From Denticeps clupeoides (lineage: Eukaryota; Chordata; Actinopteri; Clupeiformes; Denticipitidae), in assembly GCF_900700375.1 (NCBI RefSeq), contig NC_041716.1:20012578-20076577 (forward strand): DNA of 64,000 nt, read 5' to 3'. Below the pieces are notes generated by a model. That model was not told the DNA's origin. It worked only from the letters and a program-made list of their open reading frames with translations, and made no database searches. The number at the start of each line of letters is the position of its first letter. The stretch's first letter is position 1. Positions 11,158 through 33,511 of the stretch are shown here, one piece after another. Position numbers and translations under genes: made by a program.

Positions 11158-11361
11158 CTCTCTCTCTCTTTATATATATATATATATTTAATAGTATTTA
11201 TATGTATTCCAGGATTATGTCACCTCCGTCGCCATAGATGACATCAACTCCATCAGTTTTTGATTTTTTCTTCAAAAAAGATCAGTGTGTGTGTGTGTGT
11301 GTGTGTGTCTGTGTGTGTGTGTGTGTGTGTGTATATACACACACACACGCACACTGATCTT
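11158..11361. repeat. (CT)n(TA)n run and a GT/AC palindrome
   Basis: At 11158-11188 there is a CT then TA run. At 11278-11361 'aagatcagtgtg(tg)n' runs into 'tatatacacacac…gcacactgatctt', so the ends are perfect reverse complements around a TATA centre. This is a microsatellite with a cruciform-forming arrangement. Confidence 0.8.
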
Positions 11362-12302
11362 ATTTGATAAATGTATGCATTATTATTGAATCGGGTGCAT
11401 CTCAAACATAGGTCAATGCCAAAGTGGGTGAACAGTACAAAAATTCTGCCTGAAGAAAAACAAAAACTGTTTATTTATTTGTAAAAATCCTATGAATGTG
11501 ACCAAAACCTATATGCGTATATGTAACACGATAAGTGCAGGTTTTAGAACCAGCGGGGCCACCATAAAGGCTACAGCTGGAGGGCTATTGGACACTGTAG
11601 ACCATGACACTGGACTGGTTGAAACCTACTCTGCACTGTCCAGTACCTTCAAACATGAACAGATTCACCACTCAACCTTCCTATTACATTTGAACTGCTT
11701 TCTTGGGAAAAACCATTATCAAACTTGCTCTGACACCCACTACACCCTCACTCACCCCTTCACAGGGTTTCTCACTTTTTTCTCTGTGAGTTTTCTCTTG
11801 CATGCAGAAAGGGTCATAGTGTCGGGGCATCAACAGTTTGTTGACTGGGACCCCGTTTGTTGTTAGAAGGTGCATGCACATGCATACTAGAGGTGTGAAC
11901 CTTCACTGGTCTCACAATTCGATTTGATTACAACTTTCAGTACCTCAATATCGATGCTTTGACTCTATTGGTGGCATGAAAATACATCACGGTGCACAGC
12001 TGTCAAAGTTAAACAAATACAAATTTTGACTGTGATGTGAACGTAACACTTCCTGTTTCCTGCATTCACCATATAGAGGGTCCTTTATATCAATTATCAC
12101 CCTAACCGGCACCAACTGGTTGCCGTGCAGCGTCCGTGACATTCTGTTCATTCTTTTATAATCAACTGCAGGCTCACATCAGTAAAAACATAAAAATATA
12201 TTTGTGAATGCCTGCATACATAGATTATAAGTAAGTTTTACATATGAAAAGAGTGGATATATATGCATAATGCATGGATACATACACACAAAATGGAAAT
12301 GG

Positions 12303-12458
12303 TGTATTGGATGTGCATTTTATCAGACGCCCTTATCCAGAGCAACTTACAATAGTAGTTAGAGGGACAAGTGTCTTGCTCATGGACATAAGTGGAATTT
12401 AACCTGGGTTTTCAGGTTCAAAGGCTAGTGTGTTACCCACTAGGCTACTACCACCCTA
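12303..12458 (-). repeat. tRNA-derived SINE, family A
   Basis: On the minus strand the tRNA-like head 'tagcctagtgggtaacacac' is followed by a B box (ggttcaaat), then 'gagcaagacactt', and ends in 'tggataagggcgtctgataaa'. It is a diverged copy of the family seen cleanly at 18716 and 19359. Confidence 0.75.
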
Positions 12459-13106
12459 GTCTATGTCTATGTTAGTCTATGTATGTTTGTGTGGTCAGCT
12501 GTTGTAGAGCCTGACAGCGGTTGGAAGGAAAGACCTTCTGAATCTCTCCATCCCACATCGGACAGAAATAGAATAGAAATAGAATAGCAATATAAATTAC
12601 ACAAATGTTGCTTCATTTAAGTGGAAGTCACTCCATAATACTTCATGAGTAATCCCTCTTTTTACATTTGAAAGTTAAAAAGTGAAAATCAATCTTTGAT
12701 TCATGGTTGACATTAAAATAGTCCAACAAAACAAATCTCTACGTGGCTAAACATTAACTAGAACTAGAACAGATGCTTGGGGCCCTAAATCCATTAAAGC
12801 CAGTGAGAAGTATTTTTAGTATGTTTGCCATGTGATAAAAACAGAATTCCTTTGCTATTTTTGTTTGTAACCACAAGTGTACCATCAGTTGATTTTTAGA
12901 CAGTTATATAGAAGGCTAATTATCATATTCTCATATCATAATATTTTCTTGATGTTCTGATAGAATAATAATGACAGGGGTGTTACATCCATTTAAATGT
13001 GATAGTAATATAATTATTTCAATAACTATATGAAAGTATATGTAACTAATTTATTTGAACACTTAATTAATATTCTTAACTGTTAACCAAAACTTCTTTT
13101 AGTGAA
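12459..13106. other. AT-rich spacer, no gene seen
   Basis: No coding signal. A short stretch near 12495-12560 ('gtagagcctgacagcggttggaaggaaagacc') reads like part of a dispersed repeat, but I cannot name it. Confidence 0.4.
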
Positions 13107-13302
13107 AGTGAAGAAATTGTTGTTGTGATACACACAGTGACACAGCGAAATGTGTCCTCTGCTTTTAACCATCACCAAGCAGCAGTGTGTGAGGATGGTA
13201 CTTTGCTCAGTGGCACCTCAGTGGTACCTTGACGGCTCGGGGTTCGAACCGACAACCTTCTTATTACAGGGCCGCTCACTTAACCGCTAGGCCACAACTG
13301 TA
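13107..13302 (-). repeat. tRNA-derived SINE, family B
   Basis: The minus strand reads from the head 'ggcctagcggttaagtgagcggcc' through the B box (ggttcgaacc) and 'ccactgagcaaag' to the tail. It is near full length and moderately diverged. Confidence 0.75.
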
Positions 13303-13749
13303 TTCATTTAATATATTAATTAATGTTATTATAATTGATCAATTTACAATTTATTTATAAACTACTGCTAAATCAGATATTTAATATTCAAGAGCATTGA
13401 ATAAAGTGAGGAACTCACCTCACCCGGTAAACCAGCACCCGTTCGCTGTCAACACACACCTGGCAGGCATGTAGCATTTGACATTTTTCTCCAGCAGACC
13501 TCCTCCCAAGTGGTGTTTCAATAAAATCAAATAATCACTGTACTCAACCTCTCCTCCATCTTGGTTTCAGAGGCTGCTTTAATGCCTTGTTTCTATTGGT
13601 CACGTGACAACGTATCACAGTGCACAAAGGTCAAAGTTCAGCAAAAAATGTAACTTTGCAGTGTGTGCAGAAACTCAATATGCCAATAAATTGATATCTA
13701 TTTGTATTGCATTATTTTCTTTTTCTTTTTCTAGCATCTCTTTGCTTTA

Positions 13750-15477
13750 CAGTTTTTCTCAAATGCTAAAACACAAAAGCCAATCCTCTAAACCAAATGA
13801 CCAGTTAATATTTCCAATATCATAAACACATTTCACACGAAGACACAATTCACAAAACACAATCCTGCATTCTAATAAATCTAAACCCATTTTTCCTTGC
13901 TAAAACACAAGTTGAAAAAGAACTCTGCTCATATTCTCAAATGAAAGCTCATGTGATACAAAATGCTTGCCACAGTCAGCAATATTTGAACACAATGAAC
14001 ACACCTGTCGTCATTCATTACACACAGCGACTCAAAATTGAAGACACTTGTTGCTAATGCTGTGACCACATGTATAAAAGCAAGTTCAGAGTGCACAGTT
14101 AGCTGAAGAGTCCAAACAAACACCATGGATGAAGGCAGAGTCAGGGGAAGAGGAATCGAGTCAGAGGAGGGAGAAGAGCTGGCCATGGAATAAGAGGAGC
14201 CAACAAGGGTGAGGAGAAGGTCCAGGAGGGAGAGCAAGACAACCTCGCACCATCATTATGGACGAGATGCAAGCAACAGTCATTGACCATGTCATTGTCT
14301 ATGGCATGACAAAGAGTTGAAAGAATACCACATAGGAGGGTTGACATGGACTTGTTGGACTGTTGTTCTGAACACCTGTGCACTTTCACATTTCACAGAG
14401 GATATTACAGTTGGATGAGGGTGGCTTCAACCTGCAGAAATGAAGGAAAAGAGGCCGTAAAATAATTGGCCAAAGAGCCATCACTGAGGTTCCTGGCCAA
14501 CAAGGGGGTAATATTACTCTTTGTGCGGCCATGGGTATTGAGCGGCCTGTCCTTGTGTCTTACAACACCCAGTATCTCCTCACCTTTCTAAAAGACATCC
14601 TCCTGGATCACCAACAACACCATCCTGGGCCCGCACATCACATTTATGTGATCATTTGGGACAATGTTCACTTTCACAGGACAAACCAAATCAGAGAGTG
14701 GTTCACCACCAACAGTAACCACTTTTTAAATGTCTGTCTGCCACCCTAGTCCCCTTTCCTGAACCCTATATAGGAGTTCTTCTCATCGTGGAGATGGAAG
14801 GTTTATGACAGACAACCATTCACTAGAGAGAACCTCCTAAGGGCAATGGAGCTGGCCTGTGGTGACATCCCAGTGGAGGCCTTCTAAGGATGGGTTCGCC
14901 ATTCCAGGGCGTTTATCCTCGGTACCTGGCAAGAGACAATATAGCCTGTGATGTGGATGAGGTGATGTGGCCCGATGCAGCTCAGCGACATGATGTCGCA
15001 CAGTGATTGTGGTGTGAATAAAGTAAACAAAAAACTTCACACCCTGATCATGTTTTCAAGGGTACGGTTGTGTGCAATAGATTCTGTTTTTGCACTGAGT
15101 TGTGTTACAGTAGTGTACATGCAGAATTGTCTATAGATTAATACTCTTCAACTCACTAATCTAAATGCCTAATCCTCTGCAGAGATCTAAGAAGATCTGT
15201 TACTGTAAAACTTCTAAAAACATGCATTGGCAGTTATGAAACAAAGAACCTTCTCAAAAATTGAGCATTGTGTTTTCAATTGTTTTTCGGTAGTGTGTAA
15301 TGATGTGTATAGTGTTTACATTTTTGAAAGCTTCAAAGCTGCTCTTTTGGTGTTTGAGTATTGAAGTGAGAAGGTGTGGTTGTATTTATGTAGTTTTAGA
15401 AAAGGGTGTTGTGTTTAGACATTGGGGAACATGGAGGAAACGTTTGTGAAATGTGTTTTAGCATTTGAGAAAAACTG
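13750..15477 (+). mobile_element. IS630/Tc1-mariner-type DNA transposon, defective copy
   Basis: Terminal inverted repeats of about 27 bp begin 'cagtttttctcaaatgctaaaacac' at the left and mirror this at 15452-15477. TA dinucleotides flank both ends (13748-13749 and 15478-15479), the mark of this superfamily. The plus strand carries pieces of a DDE transposase. They are a helix-turn-helix start (DEMQATVIDHVI, about 14261), then RGRKIIGQRAI..VPGQQGGNITLCAA (about 14450-14525), IWDNVHFHR with the second Asp (about 14660), and EFFSSWRWKVYDRQP with the final Glu (about 14775). The segment between the N-terminal HTH and the catalytic core is deleted and several stop codons interrupt the rest, so it is non-autonomous. 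Confidence 0.85.
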
Positions 15478-15479
15478 TA

Positions 15480-16702
15480 ATATGGCAGACGTTGACTTGC
15501 AAAAGAAATACTGTCATCCGACCTTTACTTTATTATAGTAATAATAATAGTCAGGATATGCGGACTCAACAACATTTAACTTATAAATAAATTAATTCAA
15601 TTACATAACTCGTTACTCCCCAGCACCAACATTCACTGGACAACGTTCTGGTTTTGTGCGCGTGTAGTTTGCATGCACACTAGACACACTGAAAGTGATT
15701 GTGATCTGTAGATCTGTAGTTATGGATGCAGTATAAATGCAGTTTAATATGAGTTTGTTGGAAACAGTGGACAAAAGACCCACTGTCTAATTTTTGGCTG
15801 GGTGATATGAACATACATATTTGAATATGGTGAGAAAACACTTGTTTTCCTCCATAATGAACAGTTTTAATGCATCACTGTTACCCAAAAATATTTGAAT
15901 CTGTTTGGAATAATGTATTATTACATCAGACATTATGACTTGGAAATCATAATCAGTTTAACTCAGTTTTCTGAATTGAGAATTTATTGTGAAAATATTG
16001 CGATGGAACATATTTTGTCTTAAAAAAGCTTCCACTTTGAACAGTTCCAAGGTCACCAGTCCCACCACTTCCTGATACCAGTATTACACCAAGGTTAACC
16101 ATTTGGCAGGTGGTTCACATTTCTGAGTTTATTGCCAGATGCACAGACCATTGTAACGTTTCACAAAGGCAGTCAAATGAACATATCAGCAATAAAGCCA
16201 CAACCCTGCTATTAATATGCAAGAAATATTGTTCTATAAACCAAATCACCTCCTCTTATGATTTATGACCTTTTAATAGATTTGTTATTGTATACTGTGG
16301 GAAATGGGAAAGTACTGGAAAATGACCTGATTTAAATTAATTGTTTTTGTCTATATTTTACGGTTTAAATGTAGTTAACGGTCCAACCTGATGTGAAATG
16401 TGTATGTGAAAACTATTTTAAAACTTGCTCTTCTGCACCAGAACAATGCAACAAAAAAGGATGGATTTCTATAAAGGATAACAGTGCATCTAGTCAAAAA
16501 GTTGCAGAGAAAATCAACAACTGTTAACTCATGTCAGCTGAAATGAAAATTCCGGATAAACCAACATACACAATAGAGTAACATCAGAATTCACTAAGAA
16601 ACAGTCCAGATCGTGAAAACCCCCACATTCGGATGCTCGCCCTGACACTCCCTGTGCGAGTGCAAGGACATCGTGAGTCTGAAGAGGTCTGATCAGGTGT
16701 TC
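15480..16702. other. no gene; sgk2 3' flank
   Basis: AT-rich sequence without exon signals. The right part would be the 3' UTR of sgk2, which is transcribed leftwards. Confidence 0.5.
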
Positions 16703-19700
16703 TCAGAGGAAGCTGCTGTCACTGGAAACATAAGAAAAGCCATTAAAAGCATTGGAGCTGGTGGCCAGGCTAGATGTAAGGTCTGGAGTGCGCCCGACTG
16801 AATTGGGAACAATCTCTCTGGTAAATTCCGGGTCAATGTGCTGCAGATCTGCTGGACCTTTCTGTGGAAATGAGAGGGTCCACGTTAAGGAGGAAGTCAA
16901 CATGAGTGTAATTTAAGTCTTATTTAAAACCAAAGTGACCGTACCACATTAGGGTTATATGGAGGAGTGATTCGCTTATGATAGAGATCGTCCCAGTTGA
17001 TAGGGGAGAAGAACACATGGTTTTTTATCTCCAGCTATATGGAAAAATTCATCAGTCTACATGGTATTCTGTTTTGGAAGCAGTACATAAAGTACAGTAC
17101 ATAAAATAAGGACAGCTCACAAAATCAGCAATGGCACCCAAGCGCCGATGCTGGTCCTTCTGTAGAAGTCCGTGAAGCAGGTGGCAGACGGCCTCTGTCC
17201 TTCCAGGTGGCAAGTGCAACGGCTTGTGCAAAATACCGTCGTACATTTCGGCCACATCGCGGCTATAGAATGGGGGCTGCATACGACCAGTAGAAATGAT
17301 CACGTCAGCTCAACACACCAAACAGAAGAAGAGAAAGAAAAGAAAAGGAACTTACAAGGCTGAAGAGCATTTCATAAAGCACCGCCCCCAGACACCACCA
17401 ATCCACTGTGCGGTCATACGCTTCTTTTCTCAACATCTCAGGAGCCAAGTACTGTGTGTAGTGGGCGAGGAGACAGCCGAGGTAAACGCGAGACGTAAGG
17501 ACAAAAAAAAAAAAAAAACGACAATTTGACAGTGAGACGTTCCTCACCTCCGGGGTGCCACAGAACGTGGTGGTCGTGGCCTCGGGCTCAACCCCTTCTT
17601 TACACAAACCAAAGTCTGTCAGCACAACATGGCCCTGTATCACAACATTACACATCACACACTAGACATAAAGATGGTCTCATCCGGTTCAATACACCCT
17701 TTGAATTTAAAACAAACTAGCTTTAAAAAAAAAAAAAACAAAAAAAAAAAAACTTACTTGAGAGTCTAACAAAACGTTTTCTGGTTTTAGATCCCTAGGA
17801 GAAAAAGTACATGATATTAACCATTTTACAGCACAGACAGGAGAGTTAATAGATTTGAAATCTTTCAGGTAAACTGGTATATCATCATAATATGAGATGT
17901 CTGTGCTGGTGTGCTAAACTGTCTGTTAATCTGCACTGGTGGTTGAGGACCCCCCCCAGCCCCATTTCCTTCCCGGATACACACATTAAAAGATTTTTAT
18001 TAGCAAAAAAATAAACAGCAGTTATAGGTTGTTGTTCTTATATCCTTGTTTTACACTGCAGGCTATATAGAGTCTACAAAAGTTAGACCCAACTCGCATT
18101 TAAATAAATGATAGTCAGTGTTTTTGAGCATTGTTTAATAAAACAAATTTACAACATGCGAAACACTTTTACCAATTTACCACTTTTACTCTGGTTAAGG
18201 GATTCTGATAAATGGCATAAATGTACGTCAGTTTACCTTGAGTCCATTATTGCTTAAAACCTGCAAGTTTACTGACCTGTATACGATATTGAGAGAGTGA
18301 AGGTAGCCAATGGCACTGGCCACTTCTGCCGTGTAGAAACGTGCTCTTGGTTCAGAGAAGCATCGCTCTCTCTGAAGGTGGAAGAAAAGCTGACCATGAA
18401 AAACAAGAGAGACCTCGTGAAACACATCACTGTCAAATGAACAGAAATGTAACAGCAATGTAAATTTAACATTGTGTTGTGGTCCCTGTGTTGTACCCTG
18501 GTCATATGTTTCCCTATTATGTGAGCTGATAAGGACCTATGCCAATTTATGTTATGTTTTTTTTTTACATTAATGGTGTTTTTTTGATAAAGTTTGAAAG
18601 GAGCCAATGGGGATGTTCCTCATTCTGGATCATTTAAACCTGCCAATATTTCCCGCCTCTTTCATGCTCCCCTCCATTCTCAGGTTTCATTTGATCTGTC
18701 TCTTCAATATACTCCCTGTCTAGTGGGTAACACACTCGCCTATGAACCAGAAGGTTCAAATCCCACTTACTACCATTGTGTCCCTGAGCAAGACACTTAA
18801 CCCTAAGTTGCTCCAGGGGGACTGTCCCTGTAACTACTGATTGTAAGTCGCTCTGGATAAGGGCGTCTGATAAATGCTGTAAATGTAAATGTAAATCTAT
18901 TCATACATGCTGACATTTTACAGTTTTACATACACAATGACACTTTTGCCTTCATGCACTGAATAATTTGATTCAACAACAATTTTCATCAAAAAAATAT
19001 TTATTATTTAAATTATCCTTATTTATATAATAAAAGTAAATAAATCAGCAAATCTACTGTGTACATTTCTAATCCTGTACTCCACTCATGTCCCTGACCC
19101 CAGCCTGTACCTCTCCTCCATTTACGTAGTCAAGGACAAAGTAGAGCTTCTCGGGGGTCTGGAACGAGTAGTGGAGGCCGACAAGAAATGGATGCTTCAG
19201 GCTCTTCAGTAGAACATTCCTCTCTGCCATTATATTCTTTTGCTGTGAAAAACCAAAAGACTCATTAATTCAGTGTGTTTAAATAAAAAAAAATCTTAAT
19301 GTGAGTCAGTCAACTAAGAGGCATTGGTTACAAGTGAAAATCAGAACCATTAATTGGGTGGTAGTAGCCTAGTGGGTAAAACACTTGCCTATGAACCAGA
19401 AGACCCAGGTTCAAATCCCAATTACTACCATTGTGTCCCTGAGCAAGACACTTAACCCTAAGTTGCTCCAGGGGGGACTGTCCCTGTAACTACTGACTTT
19501 ATGTCGCTCTGGATAAGGGCGTCTGATAAATGCTGTAAATGTAAATGTAATTGTTCATTATTTCAACTGAGCATTGAAGAAAGCTCATATTCACAGTAAC
19601 AAGTGTACAGATTGACTAGGGAAGCAGTGTTATAAAGTGGATTGTTGAGGTACAAAGGACAGAGCAAACTTGAGATTAGATTAGACCTCCTCTGCAGTAC

Positions 19701-20554
19701 AAAATATGCAAAGTGCTTCACTGAAGTTGCTTGGCTTCAAATGGAACGTCTGGTGCAGGAACATTGCAGATTGTTGAAATTCAGTTCCGCCACAGTCTTT
19801 ACCTCGAGAATGATCTAAAGAAACTGAGTTTGAAAGCAAACCTCTTTTTTCTTCAGTATAACTTTCTTCTGCAAAACCTTAATGGCATAAAACTTCCCAT
19901 CTGATTTGAGTTTGGCCAGAAGGACCTAGAGAAAATGATTGAATGCATTCAGATTGCTTTAAAATGTACAGAATTTAAATATACATGTATTCCCCCTCCA
20001 ACTACATTTCACAACAGGTTTGTTTACTTGATTAAGTGAAGGAGTCCAGGATGGGACATTTTCCACCTTGTGAGTTTTCATCAAAGCTTAACAGACTTCC
20101 TCAGAAAAGGTTAATCATTTCTGAAGTTATGATGCAGTCCTTTAATTGGTCAGAGCTCAAAGCTGCCATACCTTCCCAAAGGTCCCTTTCCCGATCACAG
20201 CAAGGAAATCAAAGTCGGTAGGTTTTGCACTGAAAAATAAAAAAACAGTAGTAGGCAATGCCCAAGATGAACATTTTCTGTTCAGCTAAGTATGAGCCAT
20301 TGTGATACGTGTATATTTCATGTAAATGCATAATACGTTTTCTTTGTAAATACTTACTGGGGGTTGGCCGATGCACCCAAATTGACATCGCTTGATGATG
20401 GCGCTAGCAGCTGAAGGATAAATGTAATAATTGTAATTAATATGCACTGTATATTGACAGAGGATAAGTCCAGCAGAAGACTTACTTGGTTACACTGTGC
20501 CATGCTCGTGGTCCATTCCAGTCCCAAAGGTGAATCTGTGGGGGCAAAAGGCAT
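16703..20554 (-). CDS. sgk2: serum/glucocorticoid-regulated kinase 2
   Basis: Twelve exons join in phase (20486-20554, 20358-20410, 20172-20229, 19842-19925, 19111-19242, 18277-18389, 17758-17794, 17548-17634, 17356-17451, 17121-17276, 16945-17034, 16703-16861), giving 377 residues. All AGC-kinase landmarks are present: Gly loop IGKGTFGK, catalytic Lys in FYAIKVL, HRD-type [16 protein letters not shown], activation loop [15 protein letters not shown] with the PDK1-site Thr, and VDWWCLG. The C-tail ends with turn/hydrophobic motifs ([18 protein letters not shown]). There is no PX domain, which excludes sgk3. The N-terminal [17 protein letters not shown] is closest to SGK2, and the l3mbtl1 neighbour supports this. 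The kinase stimulates ion channels and transporters downstream of PI3K. The start at 20554 gives a 23-residue first exon; an upstream start cannot be excluded. Two SINEs lie in its introns. Confidence 0.92.
18716..18895 (+). repeat. tRNA-derived SINE, family A (sgk2 intron)
   Basis: A nearly intact copy. The head 'tagtgggtaacacactcgcc' carries an A-box-like start, followed by the B box 'ggttcaaatcccact', body 'gagcaagacacttaaccctaagttgctcc', and tail 'ctctggataagggcgtctgataaatg' ending in (taaatg)n. It lies antisense to sgk2. Confidence 0.85.
19359..19552 (+). repeat. tRNA-derived SINE, family A (second sgk2 intron)
   Basis: Full-length copy: 'gtggtagtagcctagtgggtaaaacac', B box 'ggttcaaatccc', and the same body and (taaatg)n tail as the copy at 18716. 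The two differ by only a few bases, so both are fairly young. Confidence 0.85.
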
Positions 20555-22575
20555 GAAGCTCTTGATGACGCAGCCTCTATGAGAATCTGCTGGTCCAGCA
20601 GAGAAACGGGCCTGAAAAACTGGATGTTCGGGTTTAGAGCGAAGGACACGGCGTAACTCAAGGGGTTCGTATCAGTGAAGGAGTTTACAGGGTAAATATT
20701 GCTGGAACTTTCTGGTGTGAACGCGAACGACCGTTTTCAGCTCCCCAAAACGACTTTTAATGGAAGATAAGTCTCGCCAGACATTCTCTGCTCTGATCTT
20801 CATACTATCTAAACACAAAGATTTAACACAAAAATACAGATTTTTTTTTACATGCTAATAGCATTTAGTAGGCTTTAAGTGTAATGTTTCTTTTGTAAAC
20901 TATTACCAAACACATTTATTTATCTATCAGATACAAAATATCTATTTATTCTGGACATTTTTTGGAATGCCAAATACAATGTTTGACATAACAGTTAAAT
21001 GAATAAATGAGATGAATTGTAATTACATTGAAATGGCGGTAAAGCATGGCGTTATTCTACAGGCGGCATCGCTGATCGGTACAAGTTAGAAGCAGAAAGC
21101 CCGCGTTACCTGCTCCGGTCGTGCGGCTGCCTGCTGGCGCGCTGATAACGACGCGCCGCTCGCCAGAGGTCACGTCACCCCGATGGACGCGGAGTGGGCG
21201 TGGTCAATTAGCGTTACGCAACGGCGCTCTTTACGTCGCTCCTCCTTAACAATACATTCCAACTGCATAATCAATACATTTCGGATACAATACTTCTTTT
21301 AAAAAAAAAATTCACATGGATCTGTTGAACTAGTTACCTGAGTGGTCTTAGGTTTTCAAACAAGCTTTATGCTCTGTAATAATATGTTGCTTCAGCTTGG
21401 TCAGATAACCAATTATTAGAATTTTTTTCCAGATCATCTGCCCACATTTCATTCGTGTTTATTTGCTCATTTCGTTCCTTTTTTTAGAAACATTAGGAAC
21501 CTAGTTTTGTATCTTTGTGTGGGTACATTAATACAGCCTAGTAAACTGCCGCATATTAAAGTCAAACTGCAGTTCATTAAGTTTGTTATCAGGAACAACC
21601 ACTCAAGACACTCCACTTGGCCTTTTACTGATAATAAGCAACCAGAGTAGCAAGAAATAACTTTGAAAATTATTTGGGTGTTTACTGTTCAAAAAAATCA
21701 TGCACAGGGTTCACACTTAACATTTATTAATGGACAAAAAATGTATTCTTGACGATGTTGTCCCATTCAGAGTTTGGACTGGCAAATTGAATTTATCAAA
21801 GAATCAAAAGGAAAAGACATTCTGTACCCATCCAAAAATAGACAACAACAACATAGCTTCTTTTCACATTTAAAAGCAAACATTAATGTGTGATTTTTAA
21901 TGTGTGTGACCTCACCTTACACCTTTCAATACCAATCAAAATCTGATATACAGTTCAAAATATGAATCCAGTAAATGTTGGTGAAGCTCCACACAGAAGT
22001 ATCTTTTAAAACACTGATGCATTCCTGAATGATGACACTTCTCCCCTGGGTCAGGTCTAGACATGTAGTTACCGCATTAATAAAACATAGAATAATAATA
22101 GATCGGGTGCTGCTCATGGAGTGTTAAAGGTTAAATGTCACATGAATGGCTCACAATGGATGCTTGTTCACACGACGCATGGAAAGCAGGCCCGGCCAAT
22201 CGGCAGGACTGGATGTAGGACTGGATATTTTGTTTTGGGCACGCTTGTGAATAAGCCATCTCATCAGCAACAGCGTTCCAGTGAAACCCTGACGCTCGCT
22301 GGACATGCACAGAGGCCATTTTCCCCTCTGCGCTCAGCACGCACTGTTGCGCCACCTAGTGGACCTTATCTAAAGTGCATCAATGAATGGAAGTGTGGGA
22401 CAGTGACTTATCAGCAAAAATAAAAAACCCATCCATGTTTAGTCCTTGCTTGAGACGAGCTGCACGTTTTTTAAGATTCCCTCTCTAATTTGGGGACTGA
22501 AGAAAAAAGCAAATGCACGATGGTTCATGAGTTCTGAATGGATTTGGCACAACATGGGAGCTTGTCACAGGACTA
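20555..22575. other. sgk2 upstream region with a CpG-rich block; otherwise no gene
   Basis: A CpG-dense block at about 21060-21240 ('gcgcgctgataacgacgcgcc', 'cacgtcacccc') is the best candidate sgk2 promoter, with a 5' UTR intron before the ATG at 20554. From about 21300 to 22575 I see no exon. The part near 22440-22575 is the 3' UTR of l3mbtl1. Confidence 0.5.
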
Positions 22576-29055
<6,480 letters not shown>

Positions 29056-30000
29056 GACAAGATTTCTCTTGGTGCCGCTGAAGAGGAACAGGGAGAGGGA
29101 AGGCTTAGTAGGGTCTTCTTTACTGCATTTTTGTCCAATAATACATCTGCAAAAGCACTTGTTTATTCTAAGGTTAGCATTTAATAATAGTGCATGTGCA
29201 ACTTAGTTCCGTTTTTGCAAATATTCAGTCACGATCATGCACTAATGAATGCGATTGTCGCTTTACCTTAATGCGCTCTGTGTATAGAAATCTCTCGTGG
29301 AATCAGTTTACGGTACAGAGGAGCACAAATTCCAGCAGGACCTGGAACACGGGCCGGGCCAGACAGGACACTTACAGGCGTTATTAAGTGCGTTCATTCG
29401 GGAGATGCCCCGAATAATCCGCTCGCCGGCGCGCATCCCGACAACGCCGCCAGCCTGCAGACCGGTCAGCCGCAGCTTTGCGCAAAAAAAAGGAGCCAAT
29501 TTGTATCCCAAAATGGCGGTTTGCCTAATCGCCAAGCATATTGATGCAAGAGGCATAAAAGCGCGAGTGAGTGTCCAGAAGTGGCTGATTTGCAGCGGCC
29601 GCCTGACTCGGTTTTTAATGAACGTGGCCAACACCGCGTACCGGCGAGCGGAATAAACGCGCCCTTCATCAGGCGTTACCAACGATTACAACTCGTCCGA
29701 CAGAATACAAAACGAAAATCATTCACGTACATTAACTAGATTTTTCCCCATCTTAACCAATTGCATCGGCTTATGTATGGGAACTGTTAATTATTATGAA
29801 CAATGTGGTTAAAATAAATCAGCTGGAACCACACGTTCGAGAAGAACGCATGGCTAGATAATAACACATTCATAATCTTTGTAAATGCGGGACAATCGCA
29901 TAAAAGAGGCAGGTTATAAAGTGATGAAATTTTTCCTTACCAGCGGTTCGTCCTGCAGGTCGGGATTTCCAACTGCGCATGCGCACTAACCACCGTTCAC
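29056..30000 (-). promoter_or_regulatory. l3mbtl1 5' region: noncoding exons and NRF1-type palindrome
   Basis: On the minus strand two donor sites suggest noncoding first exons: 'gaaccgctg|gtaagg' at about 29940 and 'gcgcattaag|gtaaag' at about 29270. The palindrome tgcgcatgcgca (29974-29985) is a perfect NRF1 consensus just upstream of the first donor. A CpG-rich block at about 29390-29640 contains 'aaaatggcgg' (29513-29522), a YY1-type core. Transcription starts are inferred, not shown. Confidence 0.5.
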
Positions 30001-30578
30001 AGCCCAGAAATAGAGGCTCATATATAAGAGATCCGCGCTTTAATGCGTATCACCGAGACATTTGCAAAAACAAATTGTAGACGGGAAGGCACTCAGACTT
30101 TTTTTTTTTTATTGGCTTCAGGTATTTGTAGTAACAAAACACTGGTTAAAAATAAAAAGTCAGCACTTGAGTATAATGCAATTAAAAAAAAAAAAAATTA
30201 CCCCTTTACTTTTATGGTCATTTTAAGATTTCCAAATTCCACACGGCAGGAAGCAAGATGCAGAAATCAACATTTAATATAATTTAGTCAGTCAAAAAAA
30301 ATTTAAACAATCCATGGGAAAAAAAAAAAAAAAAGCCTGTCAAGGTTTCATTATACTGTTCTGTGTGCTGAACTGCTGCAGAGCAATTATTGAAATATCG
30401 AGAACACACAAGAGACATAACATAGTATAGGTCATGCCACAAGTAAAATTTCAGATGTGAATTACTGAACCATTAGTCCTGAAATTAGGACAAAATGGCT
30501 GCTAATTAAAAAAAAGAACCAGTCCGTCTATCTCAACTGAACACCACAACCACGGGCATAAAGAACCAATGCACATTC

Positions 30579-33511
<2,933 letters not shown>

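Noticed and set aside
29297-29682. Overlapping frames of 119 and 124 codons on both strands upstream of l3mbtl1
   Set aside because: They fall in a CpG-rich promoter block on both strands at once and have no recognised domain.
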